Shown one piece after another: positions 1 through 7,314 of a stretch of DNA of 31,315 nucleotides; position 1 is the stretch's first letter, and each line of letters opens with the position of its first letter. The notes below the pieces were generated by a model that saw only the letters and a list, made by a program, of their open reading frames with translations, had not been told where the DNA came from and did no database searches. Origin of the DNA: a virus. The position numbers and the translations under genes were made by a program. The stretch is taken from the IMG/VR virus record IMGVR_UViG_3300035703_000314, positions 1 to 31,315 of that record. The stretch is one strand, 5' to 3'.

Positions 1-966
1 AATCTTGGGATCAGTGACTTCGGGTCCCATGGAACTACCAGCAGTGGATCCTGGTGGTATAGTAAACCACTTGGGACTGCCCAGTGCTGTAGTAAAAGTG
101 AATTGTCCCACCGAAGTGGCAATTGTGATATCAGTTTTGGGAAATCCTGCCATTCCTGTAATTTGATTTTGCTGTTCCCACATTTGACTAAGTCGTTCAA
201 CAATGTCAGGAGCAGCAGGTTTACCTGCTGCGTCAACCCAAGCACCACCGACCACACTATACATACCACGATTGGTTCTCAAACTACTACCATTGGGCGG
301 AATAACAGGTGCTGCTGACAACGGCGGTGGTGCTGATTGTGGATTTTTCTGTGCCCACATCGCACTGAGTCGGGCACTGACATCATCATCAGCAGATTTA
401 CCTGCTGCGTCAACCCAAGCACCACCGACTACACTATATATACCACGAGTGGTTTGTAGACTACTACCATCAGCGGGAATTGGTGGCACTTCTGCCAATG
501 GTATTTTGGTTTTGGGAGGATTTGTTAAATAATCTTGCTCAGCATCTCTCATACTTTGACGAACCCAACGTTCTACCGATCTGAAATCTGTGGCAGTGGG
601 AGGAGTTTTAAAAGTATAAGGTACTTGTGTTCCGGGTATATAAGTTTGTGCAAATATCTCATTGGCCCAATTTACCACTTGATCTGGTGTTAATGTTCCG
701 GCTCTTTTCAATGTTGTTTTATAGTTGCCCAATATTTCATTGACAGTGGCATTTAATACCTTATCTGGATTGGTCTTGAGAGGATCATTGGGATCTAACA
801 AGTTTTTGGCTTTTTGTGCCAACCATGTTCCGCCAGCAGCACCGGCAGCAGCACCAGCAGGTCCTCCCAATATCCCACCTGCTAGAGCACCTAGTCCCCC
901 CGCAATGGCTCTTCCCACAATCTCGTTGACCTGCTGTTTTTCAACAATTATTTCGTTAATTTTCAT
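1..966 (-). CDS. putative packaged internal/virion protein, C-terminus beyond window
   Basis: An open frame runs from an ATG at 966 to the left edge without a stop, so at least 322 residues are seen and the C-terminus is missing. It begins MKINEIIVEK, which resembles the T4 capsid-targeting leader; IVE|K fits the prohead-protease rule of cleavage after (I/L)xE. Residues about 18-50 form a Gly/Ala-rich zipper-like hydrophobic stretch, a possible membrane-active segment. Two copies of a 59-residue unit follow, each with GSSL-x-T-x-RG-x-YSVVGGAWVDAAGK. The start overlaps the end of the upstream 85-aa gene by 11 bases. I recognise no enzyme domain. Calling it an injected or internal head protein is inference from the leader and the glycine zipper. 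Plus-strand frames across this stretch are shadows. Confidence 0.6.
   Translation of the reverse strand, partial: MKINEIIVEKQQVNEIVGRAIAGGLGALAGGILGGPAGAAAGAAGGTWLAQKAKNLLDPNDPLKTNPDKVLNATVNEILGNYKTTLKRAGTLTPDQVVNWANEIFAQTYIPGTQVPYTFKTPPTATDFRSVERWVRQSMRDAEQDYLTNPPKTKIPLAEVPPIPADGSSLQTTRGIYSVVGGAWVDAAGKSADDDVSARLSAMWAQKNPQSAPPPLSAAPVIPPNGSSLRTNRGMYSVVGGAWVDAAGKPAAPDIVERLSQMWEQQNQITGMAGFPKTDITIATSVGQFTFTTALGSPKWFTIPPGSTAGSSMGPEVTDPKI
175..486 (-). repeat. two copies of a 177-bp in-frame repeat
   Basis: The block starting near 221 (ttacctgctgcgtcaaccca) recurs at 398, an exact offset of 177 bp or 59 codons. Each unit encodes IP(A/P)(D/N)GSSL, then RG(I/M)YSVVGGAWVDAAGK, then RLS.MW.Q. Third-position differences and a few substitutions show it is an old duplication rather than an assembly artefact. 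Confidence 0.8.
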
Positions 967-1213
967 TTTTGACTTTCCTAACACCGCGAATGAATTTGTT
1001 GGCATCAGCGGTTCTGATGCTGTTGATCAATCTTTTTTCTAGATCGCTAGCTGTTTCGGGATCATAGTTCTCTTTGAGATAAGACAATAGATGTATGGCG
1101 CTCTGTATTACATGCAGGGCTCTATTTTCGGTGATCAGCTTTTTGTCACCTTGACGAGCCGGCATATTGGCCAATTCATCTAAGATACTACGAGTTCTTC
1201 GCTGCAAAATCAT
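956..1213 (-). CDS. conserved small phage protein, 85 aa
   Basis: An 85-residue basic/acidic helical protein with ENRALHVIQSAIHLL and DLEKRLINSIR. From memory, similar small proteins occur in marine T4-like phages, but I cannot assign a role. It precedes the left-edge putative internal protein and overlaps its start by 11 bases, so the two are probably co-transcribed. A weak Shine-Dalgarno (TTGGAG) lies close upstream of the ATG at 1213. A GGTAAATA-containing motif, repeated elsewhere in the window, lies about 20 bases before the start and could be its promoter. Confidence 0.65.
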   Translation of the reverse strand: MILQRRTRSILDELANMPARQGDKKLITENRALHVIQSAIHLLSYLKENYDPETASDLEKRLINSIRTADANKFIRGVRKVKNEN

Positions 1214-1232
1214 ACTCCAAAATGGTATAAAA

Positions 1233-1248
1233 TATTTACCATTTCGAA
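1233..1248 (-). promoter_or_regulatory. repeated TTCGAAATGGTAAATA motif, possible promoter
   Basis: The 16-mer TTCGAAATGGTAAATA reads on the minus strand 20 bases before the 85-aa gene and recurs identically on the plus strand at 4539-4554, before the plus-strand gene at 4580. GGTAAATA partly resembles the T4 late element TATAAATA. The shared position and orientation suggest a phage promoter, but two copies are thin evidence. The rest of the 1214-1282 gap shows nothing else. Confidence 0.35.
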
Positions 1249-1282
1249 GAATTAATCACTATTAAGATCCGCTGTGGGATTG

Positions 1283-2671
1283 TCAATGATCTGAATTTTT
1301 ACCTAATTGTCCCAATAGTTGTTTTAATTTATTGCTTTGAACCTCGGCTCGCGGCGGTGGGCCACTGGATGCATTAGTGTTACTGCCTGTTTTGATCTTG
1401 TCTAAAATCTGTCGAGCACTGTCTGTGACTGGGCTGTCGCTGGATTCTCCACTGTCGGTGACACGCAGAGTATCAACATCAAAATCTAGATCAATCTTTT
1501 GTCCAACTCCATTGCTGTTACGAGTTTTCAATAACTGCAATTGATATTTGCCACGTTCACGCATGGCTCGACTGGTATAGATACCAATAAAGTTGTCCGC
1601 TGTATTGACTTTACTGATACCACCACTGATATGTGCATGGTTGAACTCAACTTCTTCCTGTGCAGATCTATTGAACTGTGCTGCTGTCAATAACACAATT
1701 TTGTATTCTTTGGCCAAATTACGTAATTCTTCTGCCACAAACTTGTCTTTGGTAAAGAAATCACTGGGGTTGACTTTGACGCTACTGGGCATCAACAAAT
1801 CCAAATAATCCACAACCAAGAAATCCAACTTCTTGTTGGTCTTGATCATGAGTTCTTTGACATAGCTACGAACTTGATTCACTGTGCTCTGTGCTGGCAT
1901 GTACTTGATCTGAAATCCGCCAGATTTTTTAGATGCCATGCGTATGGTAATTTCCAAATTGTCTATGTCACGAAAGATGTCACGACTGGCAATGCCCGAA
2001 AACATGCTGTCAATACGCATGGCACAGAGTTCTTCACTGAGCTCTAGCGTGATATAGGCTCCATTTAGTCCTCGCTGTAGCCAATTCACAGCCAAGTTCT
2101 GCATGATCAAGCTCTTACCACCACCACTTTGTGCTGCCACAATTTCCAGCTCACCGCGATTAAACCCGCCATACAGCAATCTATCTAATGTACTCCATCC
2201 AGTGCTGACCTGGCCGTTTTGATTACGTAGAGCAGACAAACGTGCTTTGGGATCGGCAAAGTAGTCTGTGCCCATATCTCGAACCAGACCCACTTGCACC
2301 GCATCTTTGATCAGTTTTTCCACTGGATCATAGTCGCCCTTTTCCAGTAAATCTGCTGCCTGTAGAATGGCACGTTCTAGTTCTTGCCTGCGACTGAATT
2401 TTTCAAACTCATCAAAGAACCACTCTAGATGTTGTTCATTGACATCATCGATCTTGGCAAAATTCTGATCTGCTACAGCATTGACTTGTTGAAATGTAGG
2501 AACAGTTTTATATTCATCTGTGTGTTCTTTGATAAAGTTTGCAGCCGATTTTAGACTGCGATCAAAGTTGTTGGGATTATAGATACCTTGAACTCGAACA
2601 TAGCAACTGGCATCAGTCAGCATGAGTTCGAGAAAAAACTTTTGTACCTCTGTACTGAATTCTTTAATCAT
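1283..2671 (-). CDS. 41: replicative DNA helicase, T4 gp41 (DnaB family)
   Basis: This 462-residue protein is the hexameric 5'-3' helicase that unwinds the fork and works with the gp61 primase. The N-terminal helical domain spans about residues 1-130. A RecA/DnaB core follows with Walker A QSGGGKS at 181-187, a Walker B-like hydrophobic strand LDFLVVDYLDLL near 280, and an AAQFNRSAQEE sensor region. The C-terminal 60 residues are Ser/Pro-rich and probably flexible. Length fits gp41 (about 475 aa). Its ATG at 2671 lies inside the end of the primase gene (8-base overlap), so the two are translationally coupled, as expected for a primosome pair. It could be named DnaB-like; the adjacent primase makes gp41 the better name. 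Confidence 0.93.
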   Translation of the reverse strand: MIKEFSTEVQKFFLELMLTDASCYVRVQGIYNPNNFDRSLKSAANFIKEHTDEYKTVPTFQQVNAVADQNFAKIDDVNEQHLEWFFDEFEKFSRRQELERAILQAADLLEKGDYDPVEKLIKDAVQVGLVRDMGTDYFADPKARLSALRNQNGQVSTGWSTLDRLLYGGFNRGELEIVAAQSGGGKSLIMQNLAVNWLQRGLNGAYITLELSEELCAMRIDSMFSGIASRDIFRDIDNLEITIRMASKKSGGFQIKYMPAQSTVNQVRSYVKELMIKTNKKLDFLVVDYLDLLMPSSVKVNPSDFFTKDKFVAEELRNLAKEYKIVLLTAAQFNRSAQEEVEFNHAHISGGISKVNTADNFIGIYTSRAMRERGKYQLQLLKTRNSNGVGQKIDLDFDVDTLRVTDSGESSDSPVTDSARQILDKIKTGSNTNASSGPPPRAEVQSNKLKQLLGQLGKNSDH

Positions 2672-3701
2672 TCTTCCAATTCGTTCGTCGATCCCAAAGT
2701 TGTATTTTTAGACCACTATACTCTACATGATCTAAGATATCTTTGAGTACAAATAATTTACCATAGCGATTGACCGCATCGTTAATATCTTTGCAGGTTT
2801 CTCTCCAGTTTGGAAAACTCACTGCCCAATTATATTCAATGGCCTGTTCTAATAATTTCCTTCCGCTGGCGTCCCAATCCGGTACTACAATGATATCTCT
2901 GCTGAGATTGTCAATTTGATCTGCCTGAGTCTCAGATATTTCATTGTGCATGACTGCACAACCATCAATGCTCATGGCATCAAATACACCCTCACAGACT
3001 ATCACAAAACGCCAATTTTTTTGTTGTCGATCAAGATTAAACACATATCCTGGCTGTGTGTCGGCCAAATACTTGGGTTTGAGCCAATCAACAAAACTAC
3101 GAGCAGTATATCCCACCGTTTTTGTTTGATGTTGAAACGGAACGACTATCCTATGATTCCAATGTTTTTGTAATAAGTCTGTCCAATAAAACTCATACCG
3201 ACTCATGTCAATCCCTCGTTGACTGACATAATCCACAGCATCTAGAAATTGTTTGGGACAATGATCAATGCCTTTGAGAGCATAAAAATCGGCCCAAGCA
3301 CCAAAACTTTGACAGCCTTCGGGCAAAGATCGAACCTGAAATTCAACTTCTTGTTCCAATTCAACTACATTAAATTCTGCTGAATCGCGAATTCTAATGG
3401 CATCTAATATCAATACACGAATCTGATTGCTGTCAAAACCCAACCAACCCAGTAGTTTTCTTAGACGATAGCTCAATGCTCGTCCGGGACGATAGTGAGC
3501 ACGAAATCCACAATTAAAACAACTGTAGCTGATGCTGCCGTCACTGCTGGCAATGAGACCACCACGTCCGCGAGTATCGGGTCGATGCCCGTTATGATGG
3601 CAGCAAACAGCATTGGCACTTAGCCATCCGCCTGGAGTTGATCTGACTCGGGGCTGGCGTTGCCAAGCTGACAACAATGATTGGTGTATTGAATTAGACA
3701 T
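2664..3701 (-). CDS. 61: DNA primase, T4 gp61-like
   Basis: This 345-residue primase would make RNA primers for lagging-strand synthesis together with gp41. The N-terminus has a zinc-binding region: a CC-x-HNGHRPDTRGRGG run near residue 33 and CFNCG near 58. A TOPRIM-like core follows, with FVIVCEGVFDAMSIDG near 233 supplying the metal-binding Glu and IIVVPDWDASGRKL near 270 supplying the acidic DWD triad. Length matches gp61 (about 342 aa). It overlaps the helicase start by 8 bases. A sigma70-like promoter lies just upstream, and no Shine-Dalgarno precedes the ATG. Confidence 0.92.
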   Translation of the reverse strand: MSNSIHQSLLSAWQRQPRVRSTPGGWLSANAVCCHHNGHRPDTRGRGGLIASSDGSISYSCFNCGFRAHYRPGRALSYRLRKLLGWLGFDSNQIRVLILDAIRIRDSAEFNVVELEQEVEFQVRSLPEGCQSFGAWADFYALKGIDHCPKQFLDAVDYVSQRGIDMSRYEFYWTDLLQKHWNHRIVVPFQHQTKTVGYTARSFVDWLKPKYLADTQPGYVFNLDRQQKNWRFVIVCEGVFDAMSIDGCAVMHNEISETQADQIDNLSRDIIVVPDWDASGRKLLEQAIEYNWAVSFPNWRETCKDINDAVNRYGKLFVLKDILDHVEYSGLKIQLWDRRTNWKND

Positions 3702-3720
3702 ACTATTAGTGATAGTATGT

Positions 3721-3749
3721 ATTATACTGAAACTTCAATGAGAAATCAA
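3721..3749 (-). promoter_or_regulatory. sigma70-like promoter for primase-helicase
   Basis: The minus strand shows TTGATT (3749-3744), a 17-bp spacer and TATAAT (3726-3721), about 20 bases before the primase ATG at 3701. The predicted leader is only about 13 bases and has no visible Shine-Dalgarno. Confidence 0.6.
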
Positions 3750-4510
3750 CTACGTGCCAAAATTTTGGTAATGCTGCCTGAATCAAACACTGCCTTGAAT
3801 CTAATGGCAGTATAGACGCCTTCGAATGCTATGTGTGTGGTCTCTGTTTGATCATTGTAGACAATGGGAGTCAAATCACTCCAACTTGATTGTGTTATAT
3901 CTGATATTGCCACATTGGTCACTTGAGGTGTCAATGTACCGGAAAAATTGTCAAAATAAATTTGAAAACTATGAACAAGATTATAACCCGACGGATATCC
4001 ACCGGACTTGAGACTGGTATATTTGACAGGGTCAGCAATGTCAGTAAAGGTCAATATTGTACTGTTTTGAAACTTAATAGAAAATCCGTTCTGCATTTCG
4101 ATTTGGCCACGCACATTCCAATAATCATCGGTATAGATCGGTGATGAAGTACCTAATGCATCAACCACTTTGATTGTATAATTATAAAGATTTTTGTCAA
4201 GAGCCAATAATTCTAATTCGGTGATGACAAATTGAAAAATGCCCTTTGCAGCATCTACTGCTGTGCCCGAAATAGTCACGATTTGAGTTTGATCAATATC
4301 GTCAATGATGTCCAATTCGGCTGTGTAGTCTACTAGACTCACTGGTTTTTGATCACTGTTTTTGACTGTGAATACCAAAGTATTGTCAATGCCTCGATGT
4401 AATTTTACAGTTCTAGCGTACACGGTTTTATTCCTTGTGGTCAAAGTAGCATCCAGATCCAATGTCACTGGAATTCGATTTGGATAAAGATAAGCATTGA
4501 TGTATTGCAT
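3746..4510 (-). CDS. virion-associated protein with BppU-type N-terminal domain
   Basis: A 254-residue beta-rich protein. Residues about 35-130 (RGIDNTLVFTVKNSDQKPV, then TAELDI and a strand-rich run ending in YWNVRGQIEM) resemble the BppU N-terminal domain that attaches receptor-binding proteins to baseplates. The C-terminal half (FQIYFDNFSGTLTPQVTN, then AIRFKAVFDSG) looks like a second beta-sandwich. It lacks the capsid leader seen elsewhere. It is divergent from the plus-strand gene at 4580. I infer a tail or baseplate component; the exact part is unknown. Confidence 0.6.
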   Translation of the reverse strand: MQYINAYLYPNRIPVTLDLDATLTTRNKTVYARTVKLHRGIDNTLVFTVKNSDQKPVSLVDYTAELDIIDDIDQTQIVTISGTAVDAAKGIFQFVITELELLALDKNLYNYTIKVVDALGTSSPIYTDDYWNVRGQIEMQNGFSIKFQNSTILTFTDIADPVKYTSLKSGGYPSGYNLVHSFQIYFDNFSGTLTPQVTNVAISDITQSSWSDLTPIVYNDQTETTHIAFEGVYTAIRFKAVFDSGSITKILARS

Positions 4511-4532
4511 TAAATAGACTCAAAAATATCGT

Positions 4533-4558
4533 GAGTATTTCGAAATGGTAAATACTCT
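4533..4558. promoter_or_regulatory. hairpin with repeated GGTAAATA motif between divergent genes
   Basis: GAGTATTT (4533-4540) and AAATACTC (4551-4558) are perfect 8-bp inverted arms around a 10-base loop. The 16-mer TTCGAAATGGTAAATA (4539-4554) inside it matches 1233-1248 on the other strand. It lies between the divergent starts at 4510 and 4580, so it may be a promoter or operator. Confidence 0.4.
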
Positions 4559-4579
4559 GCTCGTATATTTAGCGAAATA

Positions 4580-4954
4580 GTGACCGAAATAGAATACAAA
4601 CAATTGTTAGATCAATATCCATTTTTGACATATTTGACCTACGGCAAAACCGAATATATAGGTATCATACAAAATGTCGACGACATTGTCACCACTATCT
4701 ACGATTACGGCAGTCTGCGTACCAATGAACAAAAACTAGATTTCATTAGACTAGGCGAAGAGTGGTGGTGGGAAAGTAGTAGACAAATACCCATCAATCT
4801 TTTTATCAAACAAGATTGGGCTCAATTTCGAGAAAGTCTAAGAACATTAAACAGCCGAGATGTTACTATACACCATGGTCCCTATGTTAGTCTACGAGAA
4901 ATGGCCGTGAAAAAAAGCAAAAGACGTAGTATCACATTGGTAAAGAAAATCTAG
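4580..4954 (+). CDS. conserved T4-like hypothetical protein, 124 aa
   Basis: A 124-residue protein starting with GTG at 4580, on the strand opposite to its neighbours. It contains YPFLTYLTYGKTEYIGIIQN, an EEWWWESSRQIPINLFI segment and a basic tail KKSKRRSITLVKKI. From memory, proteins with this WWWES...PIN pattern and basic RRxIxLV tail are widespread in marine T4-like phages, with no known function. No clear Shine-Dalgarno precedes the GTG. Its last four bases overlap the convergent stop of the next gene. Confidence 0.75.
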   Translation: MTEIEYKQLLDQYPFLTYLTYGKTEYIGIIQNVDDIVTTIYDYGSLRTNEQKLDFIRLGEEWWWESSRQIPINLFIKQDWAQFRESLRTLNSRDVTIHHGPYVSLREMAVKKSKRRSITLVKKI

Positions 4955-5520
4955 GTCAATAGATTCATGTGAATCTTTACTAAATGAGCATAACTGTAAC
5001 TGTGTGCTTTTTTGAATCCATAAACTCCACTGGGATCAGGTTTCCAAATATCATTGGCAATGTCTGACCACGTTCTACCCACCAAATAGCGTTTGGCAGG
5101 CCGAATCAGTGCCAAAAACATGGCCATGTGATCAATGCTTTGTATGGGTTCTTTCAGTCTCTGGCTGAGATTATAGTGAGCACCAATATGAACAAGTTTT
5201 TGAAAAAAGTCAGGATCTTGTAACTTAGACCAATCTGTGGGTCGTTTTAACAGTTGATCCAAATGCTGGCGAGATTCTACCAACCGATACACACTGTTGT
5301 TGATTATGTCTAATTTGACATATCCTCGTTCTTCAGCTGCTTGATATTCTATACTGGCTAGCTTCGAAACAGGATCTGCAGGTATGTCTGTGACATAGAC
5401 CCCTGTATTATGCTTGACCATGGCATCGTTTTGAACTCGAGATGCTGGTGTATGATCAAAATGTTGAAGTATTTGATCTCTGTCTGCTACATCGATGTCA
5501 ATATCGCCTACACGTATCAT
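4951..5520 (-). CDS. conserved phage protein, 189 aa
   Basis: I choose the ATG at 5520 because it overlaps the upstream stop as ATGA, the usual coupling here; an earlier in-frame start at 5553 would overlap the neighbour by 37 bases. The product begins MIRVGDIDIDVADRD and has no signal peptide. A RPAKRYLVGRTWSDIANDIW region and an aromatic C-terminus (YGFKKAHSYSYAHLVKIHMN) look conserved. It probably acts in the cytoplasm. It belongs to the run of T4-like core hypotheticals that sits between uvsW and the primosome genes. Function unknown. Confidence 0.75.
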   Translation of the reverse strand: MIRVGDIDIDVADRDQILQHFDHTPASRVQNDAMVKHNTGVYVTDIPADPVSKLASIEYQAAEERGYVKLDIINNSVYRLVESRQHLDQLLKRPTDWSKLQDPDFFQKLVHIGAHYNLSQRLKEPIQSIDHMAMFLALIRPAKRYLVGRTWSDIANDIWKPDPSGVYGFKKAHSYSYAHLVKIHMNLLT

Positions 5521-6221
5521 AGTCCCGCCTGATTCAAAATAGTTTGTGCCCACTCAAAATCGATCTGCTTTCGTGAAATATTCTTATGCCAAACTTCACT
5601 GTTGATATACTCCCAGATAGATTCTAGTTCTGAGCTGTCTAGTCTTTCCAAAAACCGTTGACCACTGCCACTGCCATAAATCACCCAAGCACTGATCTGT
5701 CCTCTTTGTATGTCAAAACAAATCCTACTATTGGCAGCATATTTAAAATAATCTTGAAACCTGGATTGTTGAGCATCTGCCCAATCAGTCATGGTTTTAA
5801 TGCTGCGTTCTAATGCTGCATCAATGGGTTCAGTGGATATATGTTCAAGTAGAAATTCTTGGTAGACACGATCCTGACACCAATGATCTATTTTCTTGTT
5901 GTTCTTGATCAGCCAACGACAGAATTGTTCTGGTGCTATGGCTTTTATTTCTTCAAGATATCGACCAAATTTCACAAAAGCCAAATAATATGGACTGTCT
6001 ATAAATTCATCATAGGTTTTTTCTTTTTTTGCCAGGCTGGTAATTTCATAGAATAGTTGAAAACCACGAAACCCCAAGCGAACACCAGTTTCATTGCGTT
6101 GCTGATGTCGACGCCTGGGTTCACAGGGATGACTGATTACAGTCGTGGCACGACTAAAACTACGCCCACAATAGACACATTTATTTTTTAAAGACTCGGA
6201 GTTCTTGGTCGGTCCATCCAT
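5517..6221 (-). CDS. zinc-finger conserved phage protein, about 234 aa
   Basis: The N-terminus has CVYCGRSF...SHPCEPRRRHQQR, a likely zinc finger (C-x2-C...H-x-C) followed by a basic patch, so nucleic-acid binding is plausible. A long mostly helical region follows with SPYYLAFVKFGRYLEEI and ISAWVIYGSGSG. From memory, this architecture recurs in T4-like marine phages without a known role. Start choice is uncertain: ATG at 6221 overlaps the upstream gene by 41 bases and one at 6257 by 77. It ends in an ATGA overlap with the 189-aa gene. Confidence 0.75.
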   Translation of the reverse strand: MDGPTKNSESLKNKCVYCGRSFSRATTVISHPCEPRRRHQQRNETGVRLGFRGFQLFYEITSLAKKEKTYDEFIDSPYYLAFVKFGRYLEEIKAIAPEQFCRWLIKNNKKIDHWCQDRVYQEFLLEHISTEPIDAALERSIKTMTDWADAQQSRFQDYFKYAANSRICFDIQRGQISAWVIYGSGSGQRFLERLDSSELESIWEYINSEVWHKNISRKQIDFEWAQTILNQAGL

Positions 6222-6645
6222 ATTGTCTTGCCAGATTTTCAATATCTCGGGTATCATTGATTTCTGCTAGTAATTGTATTTCGTCATCTTTTAACAGAGG
6301 ATAAAGTTTTTTTAATACTTGAATTTTGACATTGCCACTGTTTTTTCCGCCGGTACGAGGGAAATAATGTCTTTGAGTTCCTACGCCAGGACTACCTGCT
6401 GTACACAATAACCACTGCAATTTAGGATGTCGACTTAGTTCAAAATAGTTGGGATTCACACGCTCATTGAATGCCAACAAATAATACGATTCAATATCAT
6501 AACCTCCTGATACTGCACTGCCCCATTTCAACATCAAGAAACTACTGAACTTTTTTCTTTCTTCTTCTGTCAGGCTGTCGTAGAAATCTCGCTGTTTACG
6601 ATCCAGTGCTGACATTTCGTTGTTGATATTTAGTTTGTCAGACAT
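6181..6645 (-). CDS. conserved T4-like hypothetical protein, 154 aa
   Basis: A soluble 154-residue protein. Its centre, SYYLLAFNERVN then LSRHPKLQWLL and SPGVGTQRHYFPR, is compact and looks conserved. The N-terminus (YDSLTEEERKKFS) and C-terminus (LLAEINDTRDIENLARQYG) are helical. I recall close relatives in marine T4-like phages but know no function. Its ATG sits inside the stop region of the 50-aa gene upstream (8-base overlap). Confidence 0.75.
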   Translation of the reverse strand: MSDKLNINNEMSALDRKQRDFYDSLTEEERKKFSSFLMLKWGSAVSGGYDIESYYLLAFNERVNPNYFELSRHPKLQWLLCTAGSPGVGTQRHYFPRTGGKNSGNVKIQVLKKLYPLLKDDEIQLLAEINDTRDIENLARQYGWTDQELRVFKK

Positions 6646-6790
6646 TGGCAGGTTCCTTGGGCAACACTATACCGTACTCACGATATAGCCATTTAACAAA
6701 ATGATCTATACTTTGTTGATCAACTGAGATCTTTTGTTGATAAACACGACTGGCCACCCAAACACGCTCTAACCAAACACGATCATTCAT
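6638..6790 (-). CDS. small conserved phage protein, 50 aa
   Basis: A 50-residue frame starts at ATG 6790 with MNDRVWLERVWVASRVYQ, continues through HFVKWLYREYGI, and stops at 6638 inside the next gene. It fills what would otherwise be a gap between two conserved genes, and the tight overlap supports translation. Similar small proteins with a W-x2-RVW...FVKWLY pattern occur, to my memory, in marine T4-like phages. It is predicted to be one or two amphipathic helices; function unknown. Confidence 0.65.
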   Translation of the reverse strand: MNDRVWLERVWVASRVYQQKISVDQQSIDHFVKWLYREYGIVLPKEPANV

Positions 6791-6796
6791 GATGTT

Positions 6797-7297
6797 TTAC
6801 CATATTTTACTGTAATTGATGATTTCGCTCTGTTTGCTGATATCTCGGACAAAGTATACACAATCTGGTTCTTGATTGTTGTTTAATGGTACAGCCAGTA
6901 ATTGTCCTGGCTTGAGTTTGGGCATGTACCAACGTACATCTTGATAGATGTCCACTACTTCGATTTTGCGAAACTCGGGTCTGAAACTGCTCAAAGGATT
7001 GAATACAAATGCATTGAACCCTCGATCGTTGACCGCAGTCAGTGGCACTACTTCTAGATCACCTTGATCAGCTTCACCTATCAATATTTGCCAATCCACT
7101 GGCATAGTGATTCTACGATCACCGATTTCCAATACCAATGCTGGACTATTGAAACTTTCCAAAAAGATCAAGGGTATAAAAAAGTAGTCAGGTTCTTTGT
7201 GGTTACTGTTGTCTAAAATACAGAATCTCAAATCATCAACTTGATCAGGAATCTCATTGAGATCAAAAGGGGTATTGTCTAAACTTAATATCATCAT
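6797..7297 (-). CDS. conserved protein next to uvsW, 166 aa
   Basis: I choose the internal ATG at 7297 (MMILSLDNTPFDL) because longer starts run into the uvsW stop. The protein is beta-rich, with MPVDWQILIGEADQGDLEVV, then TAVNDRGFNAFVFNPLSSFRP and IYQDVRWYMPKLKPGQLLAVP. From memory it is a recurrent neighbour of uvsW in marine T4-like phages. No catalytic signature or membrane segment is visible. Tight spacing with uvsW suggests one replication/recombination transcript. Confidence 0.7.
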   Translation of the reverse strand: MMILSLDNTPFDLNEIPDQVDDLRFCILDNSNHKEPDYFFIPLIFLESFNSPALVLEIGDRRITMPVDWQILIGEADQGDLEVVPLTAVNDRGFNAFVFNPLSSFRPEFRKIEVVDIYQDVRWYMPKLKPGQLLAVPLNNNQEPDCVYFVRDISKQSEIINYSKIW

Positions 7298-7314
7298 AAT
7301 GGTTATTGTATAGG

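Noticed and set aside
203-1042. Plus-strand frames of 105-109 codons at the left end
   Set aside because: They are shadows of the minus-strand gene, which is open across the edge and carries the in-frame 177-bp repeat.
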